A DNA stretch of 64,000 nt from MPNP01 sp965215545. Its GTDB lineage: Bacteria > Pseudomonadota > Alphaproteobacteria > Rhodobacterales > Rhodobacteraceae. The notes beneath the pieces were generated by a model that was given only the letters and a program-made list of their open reading frames with translations, was not told the DNA's origin and searched no databases. Made by a program: the position numbers and the translations under genes. The stretch spans positions 2,356,001 to 2,420,000 of the forward strand of contig OZ244066.1 in NCBI GenBank assembly GCA_965215545.1. The letters are read 5' to 3'. Shown here piece after piece: positions 62,267 to 64,000 of this stretch. Within the stretch, counting starts at the first letter, position 1. Every line of letters begins with the position of its first letter.

Positions 62267-63382
62267 CTATATGATACAGGATCCTGTTTTGAGATCAAAG
62301 AAAGCGACCCTGTCCATGTTGATGACGAAGTCGGCCGGGGTGCCGGGTCTGACGTCGGTATCGGCGCGCATGCGGGCCGTGCACTCGATGTCACCGATCC
62401 GGGTCGTGACATAGGTATCGGAACCGGCGGGTTCCGAGAGGATGACGGGACTCGAAAAGCGTTCGAGGTGCCGGGAACGCTGGTCGGCACCATCGACATC
62501 GGTAAGGGACTCGGGCCGGATGCCAAGGGTGACCGATTGACCGGCGCGCGCCCGGAGTGCCGGGCTGGGGTCGGGCAGGGTGAGCGAGATGGCGGGGCCG
62601 GTGGCCGCCGAGGGGCTGGCCCGCAGCGTGTCGCCGTCGAGTGTCAGGGTGACGGGCACCAGATTCATGGCCGGCGAGCCCATGAACGTGGCCACGAAGA
62701 GATTGGCCGGGTGATCGTAAATGTCCTTGGGTGTGCCCAGCTGCTGGACATGGCCGTTGTTCATGACCGCAATGCGGGTCGAGAGTGTCAGGGCCTCGAT
62801 CTGGTCGTGGGTGACATAGACAATCGTGGTGCCGAGGTTCTGGTGGAGTTTCTTGATCTCGGTCCGCATGTCAACGCGGAGTTTGGCATCAAGATTCGAG
62901 AGGGGTTCGTCGAAGAGGAAGACATCCGGATTGCGGACCAGGGCCCGACCCATGGCGACGCGCTGGCGCTGCCCACCCGAGAGTTGGCCGGGTTTGCGGT
63001 CCAGGAGACCCTCGATCTGGAGGAGTTCGGCGACTCCCTGCAGGGCCCTGGTGCGTTCGGGTTTGGGTGTGCCATGCATCTCGAGGCCGAAGGTGATGTT
63101 CTGGGCGACCGTCATGTTGGGGTAGAGGGCATAGGACTGGAAGACCATGGCGATGTTGCGGCGGGAGGGATGCACCTCATTCATCAGGGTGCCCTTGATG
63201 CGGATTTCGCCGCTGGTGATGTCCTCGAGACCTGCAATGATGTTGAGAAGGGTGGACTTGCCACAGCCCGAGGGACCCACGAGGACAAGAAACTCGCCTT
63301 CCTCGACGGCGATATCGATGTCATGCAACACCTCGACCGGGCCATAGGACTTCGTGGCGTTGCGGATTTCAAGGAATGCCAT
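62267..63382 (-). CDS. ABC sugar importer ATPase (MalK/UgpC-type)
   Basis: 371 residues. Walker A VGPSGCGKSTLLN, FQSYALYPNMTV, signature LSGGQRQR, Walker B VFLFDEPLSNLDAK, H-switch VTHDQIEALTLSTR, then TOBE. Downstream of the permease with a two-base gap. The last dozen codons (FFDLKTGSCII) are AT-rich, in the same style as the coiled-coil gene. The original C-terminus was probably replaced when foreign DNA arrived, or the boundary lies in the gap. Confidence 0.92.
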   Translation of the reverse strand: MAFLEIRNATKSYGPVEVLHDIDIAVEEGEFLVLVGPSGCGKSTLLNIIAGLEDITSGEIRIKGTLMNEVHPSRRNIAMVFQSYALYPNMTVAQNITFGLEMHGTPKPERTRALQGVAELLQIEGLLDRKPGQLSGGQRQRVAMGRALVRNPDVFLFDEPLSNLDAKLRVDMRTEIKKLHQNLGTTIVYVTHDQIEALTLSTRIAVMNNGHVQQLGTPKDIYDHPANLFVATFMGSPAMNLVPVTLTLDGDTLRASPSAATGPAISLTLPDPSPALRARAGQSVTLGIRPESLTDVDGADQRSRHLERFSSPVILSEPAGSDTYVTTRIGDIECTARMRADTDVRPGTPADFVINMDRVAFFDLKTGSCII

Positions 63383-63384
63383 GA

Positions 63385-64000
63385 TCAGCCTTTCACGGAA
63401 CCCGCCATCAGACCGCGAACAAAGTAGCGGCCAGCGACAATGTAGACAAGCAGGGTGGGGAGGGCCGCCAGGATCGCGCCGGCGAAATGCACATTGTATT
63501 CCTTCACGCCGGTTGATGACTGGACAAGGTTGTTGAGGGCCACTGTCATCGGTTGCGACGAGAAGTCAGCAAACGAGGCCCCGAAGAGGAAGTCGTTCCA
63601 GATGTTGGTGAACTGCCAGATGATGCTGACCACCGTGATGGGGCCTGAACTCGGCAGGAGAATCCGCCAGAAGATCTGGAAGAACCCGGCCCCGTCGATC
63701 TGGGCGGCCCGGACCAGTTCCGTCGGAAACGCGGCATAGTAATTGCGGTAATAGAGTGTTGTGAACCCGATGCCATAGACCACATGCACCAGAACGAGCC
63801 CCGGGGTTGTCCCGGCCAACCCGAAGACACCCAGGATGCGGGCCATGGGAATGAGGACAATCTGGAACGGGATGAAACAGGCGAACAGCATCAGCCCGAA
63901 GATGATCGTGTCCCAGCGAAAGCGCCACTTGGTCAGGACATAGCCGTTGAGGGCTCCCAGGATCGTCGAGATGACCACGGCGGGGACAACCATCTTGATC
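63385..64000 (-). CDS. ABC sugar importer permease (MalG/glucose-type), 5'-truncated by the window
   Basis: The last about 205 residues of a permease: helices around TIIFGLMLFACFIPFQIVLI, EAA-type loop ELVRAAQIDGAGFFQIFWRI near the middle, and the end RYFVRGLMAGSVKG. The frame is open to the window edge, so roughly 80 residues are missing. VYGIGFTTLYYRNYYAAFPT resembles glucose/mannose-type (GtsC) permeases. It belongs to the third sugar importer of the window. Confidence 0.9.
   Translation of the reverse strand, partial: IKMVVPAVVISTILGALNGYVLTKWRFRWDTIIFGLMLFACFIPFQIVLIPMARILGVFGLAGTTPGLVLVHVVYGIGFTTLYYRNYYAAFPTELVRAAQIDGAGFFQIFWRILLPSSGPITVVSIIWQFTNIWNDFLFGASFADFSSQPMTVALNNLVQSSTGVKEYNVHFAGAILAALPTLLVYIVAGRYFVRGLMAGSVKG

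Overview
The window reads as chromosome of a high-GC alphaproteobacterium. The evidence is a SUV3-type helicase next to a 7Fe-type ferredoxin gene, an amine-oxidase/DUF1365/DUF3833/SDR/cyclopropane-synthase cluster like one known from Rhodobacter, mtnK-mtnA, cobS/cobT, bfd-bfr, and several MalK-type sugar importers. Genes are tightly packed, with many ATGA, GTGA or TTGA stop/start overlaps. No rRNA, tRNA, CRISPR array or replication origin was seen.

Layout. 1-2.25 kb: remains of a defence-type locus, with a DUF262/HNH (GmrSD-like) gene broken by one base and a cut-off RhuM-like gene. 2.6-9.9 kb: housekeeping genes (Bax-inhibitor-1-like protein, lipase-like hydrolase, SCP2 protein, TPR protein, RNA helicase, a 47-codon linker ORF, fdxA) and a secreted protein gene interrupted at a run of ten C. 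10.0-16.3 kb (minus): a seven-gene lipid-modification operon (flavoprotein, DUF1365, chalcone-isomerase-like, MFS, DUF3833, SDR, cyclopropane synthase). 16.4-20.7 kb (minus): bfd-bfr iron storage, cobS, and mtnK-mtnA methionine salvage. 20.8-21.8 kb: a decayed vapBC pair and repeats. 21.8-30.3 kb (plus): a five-gene ABC importer with two different ATPases, then dhaK-dhaL, then cobT. 30.3-34.6 kb (minus): a second, four-gene sugar importer.

34.9-45.7 kb is accessory DNA: a frameshifted Fic gene, about 1 kb without genes, an IS5-type relic, a DUF4143 ATPase, a 351-bp element with inverted ends, then a surface-polysaccharide cluster (GT25, a 65-codon RHH-like gene, a second glycosyltransferase-like gene, two FkbM methyltransferases, another methyltransferase and an FkbM pseudogene) split by an intact IS5-family element with perfect 17-bp ends including the TA duplication. 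45.9-53.2 kb: enolase-superfamily dehydratase, DUF429, cupin plus GMC oxidoreductase, CPA2 antiporter and a small membrane protein. 53.2-59.1 kb is a decay zone: two small pseudogenes, a second DUF4143 ATPase, an alpha-mannosidase fragment and a desaturase fragment joined head to head, an orphan BrnA-like antitoxin and an intact Fic gene. 59.5-64 kb: a second GMC oxidoreductase, an AT-rich coiled-coil gene of unknown origin, and the 3' part of a third sugar importer that runs off the window.

Several breaks sit at homopolymers (890-891, 9261-9270, 35222-35228, about 45540), so base-calling error must be excluded before biology is read into them. I saw no convincing complete new defence system. 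The most unusual items are the chalcone-isomerase-like member of the lipid operon, the poly-C switch-like gene, the coupled 65-codon protein between two glycosyltransferase genes, the 47-codon linker ORF, and the AT-rich coiled-coil gene.
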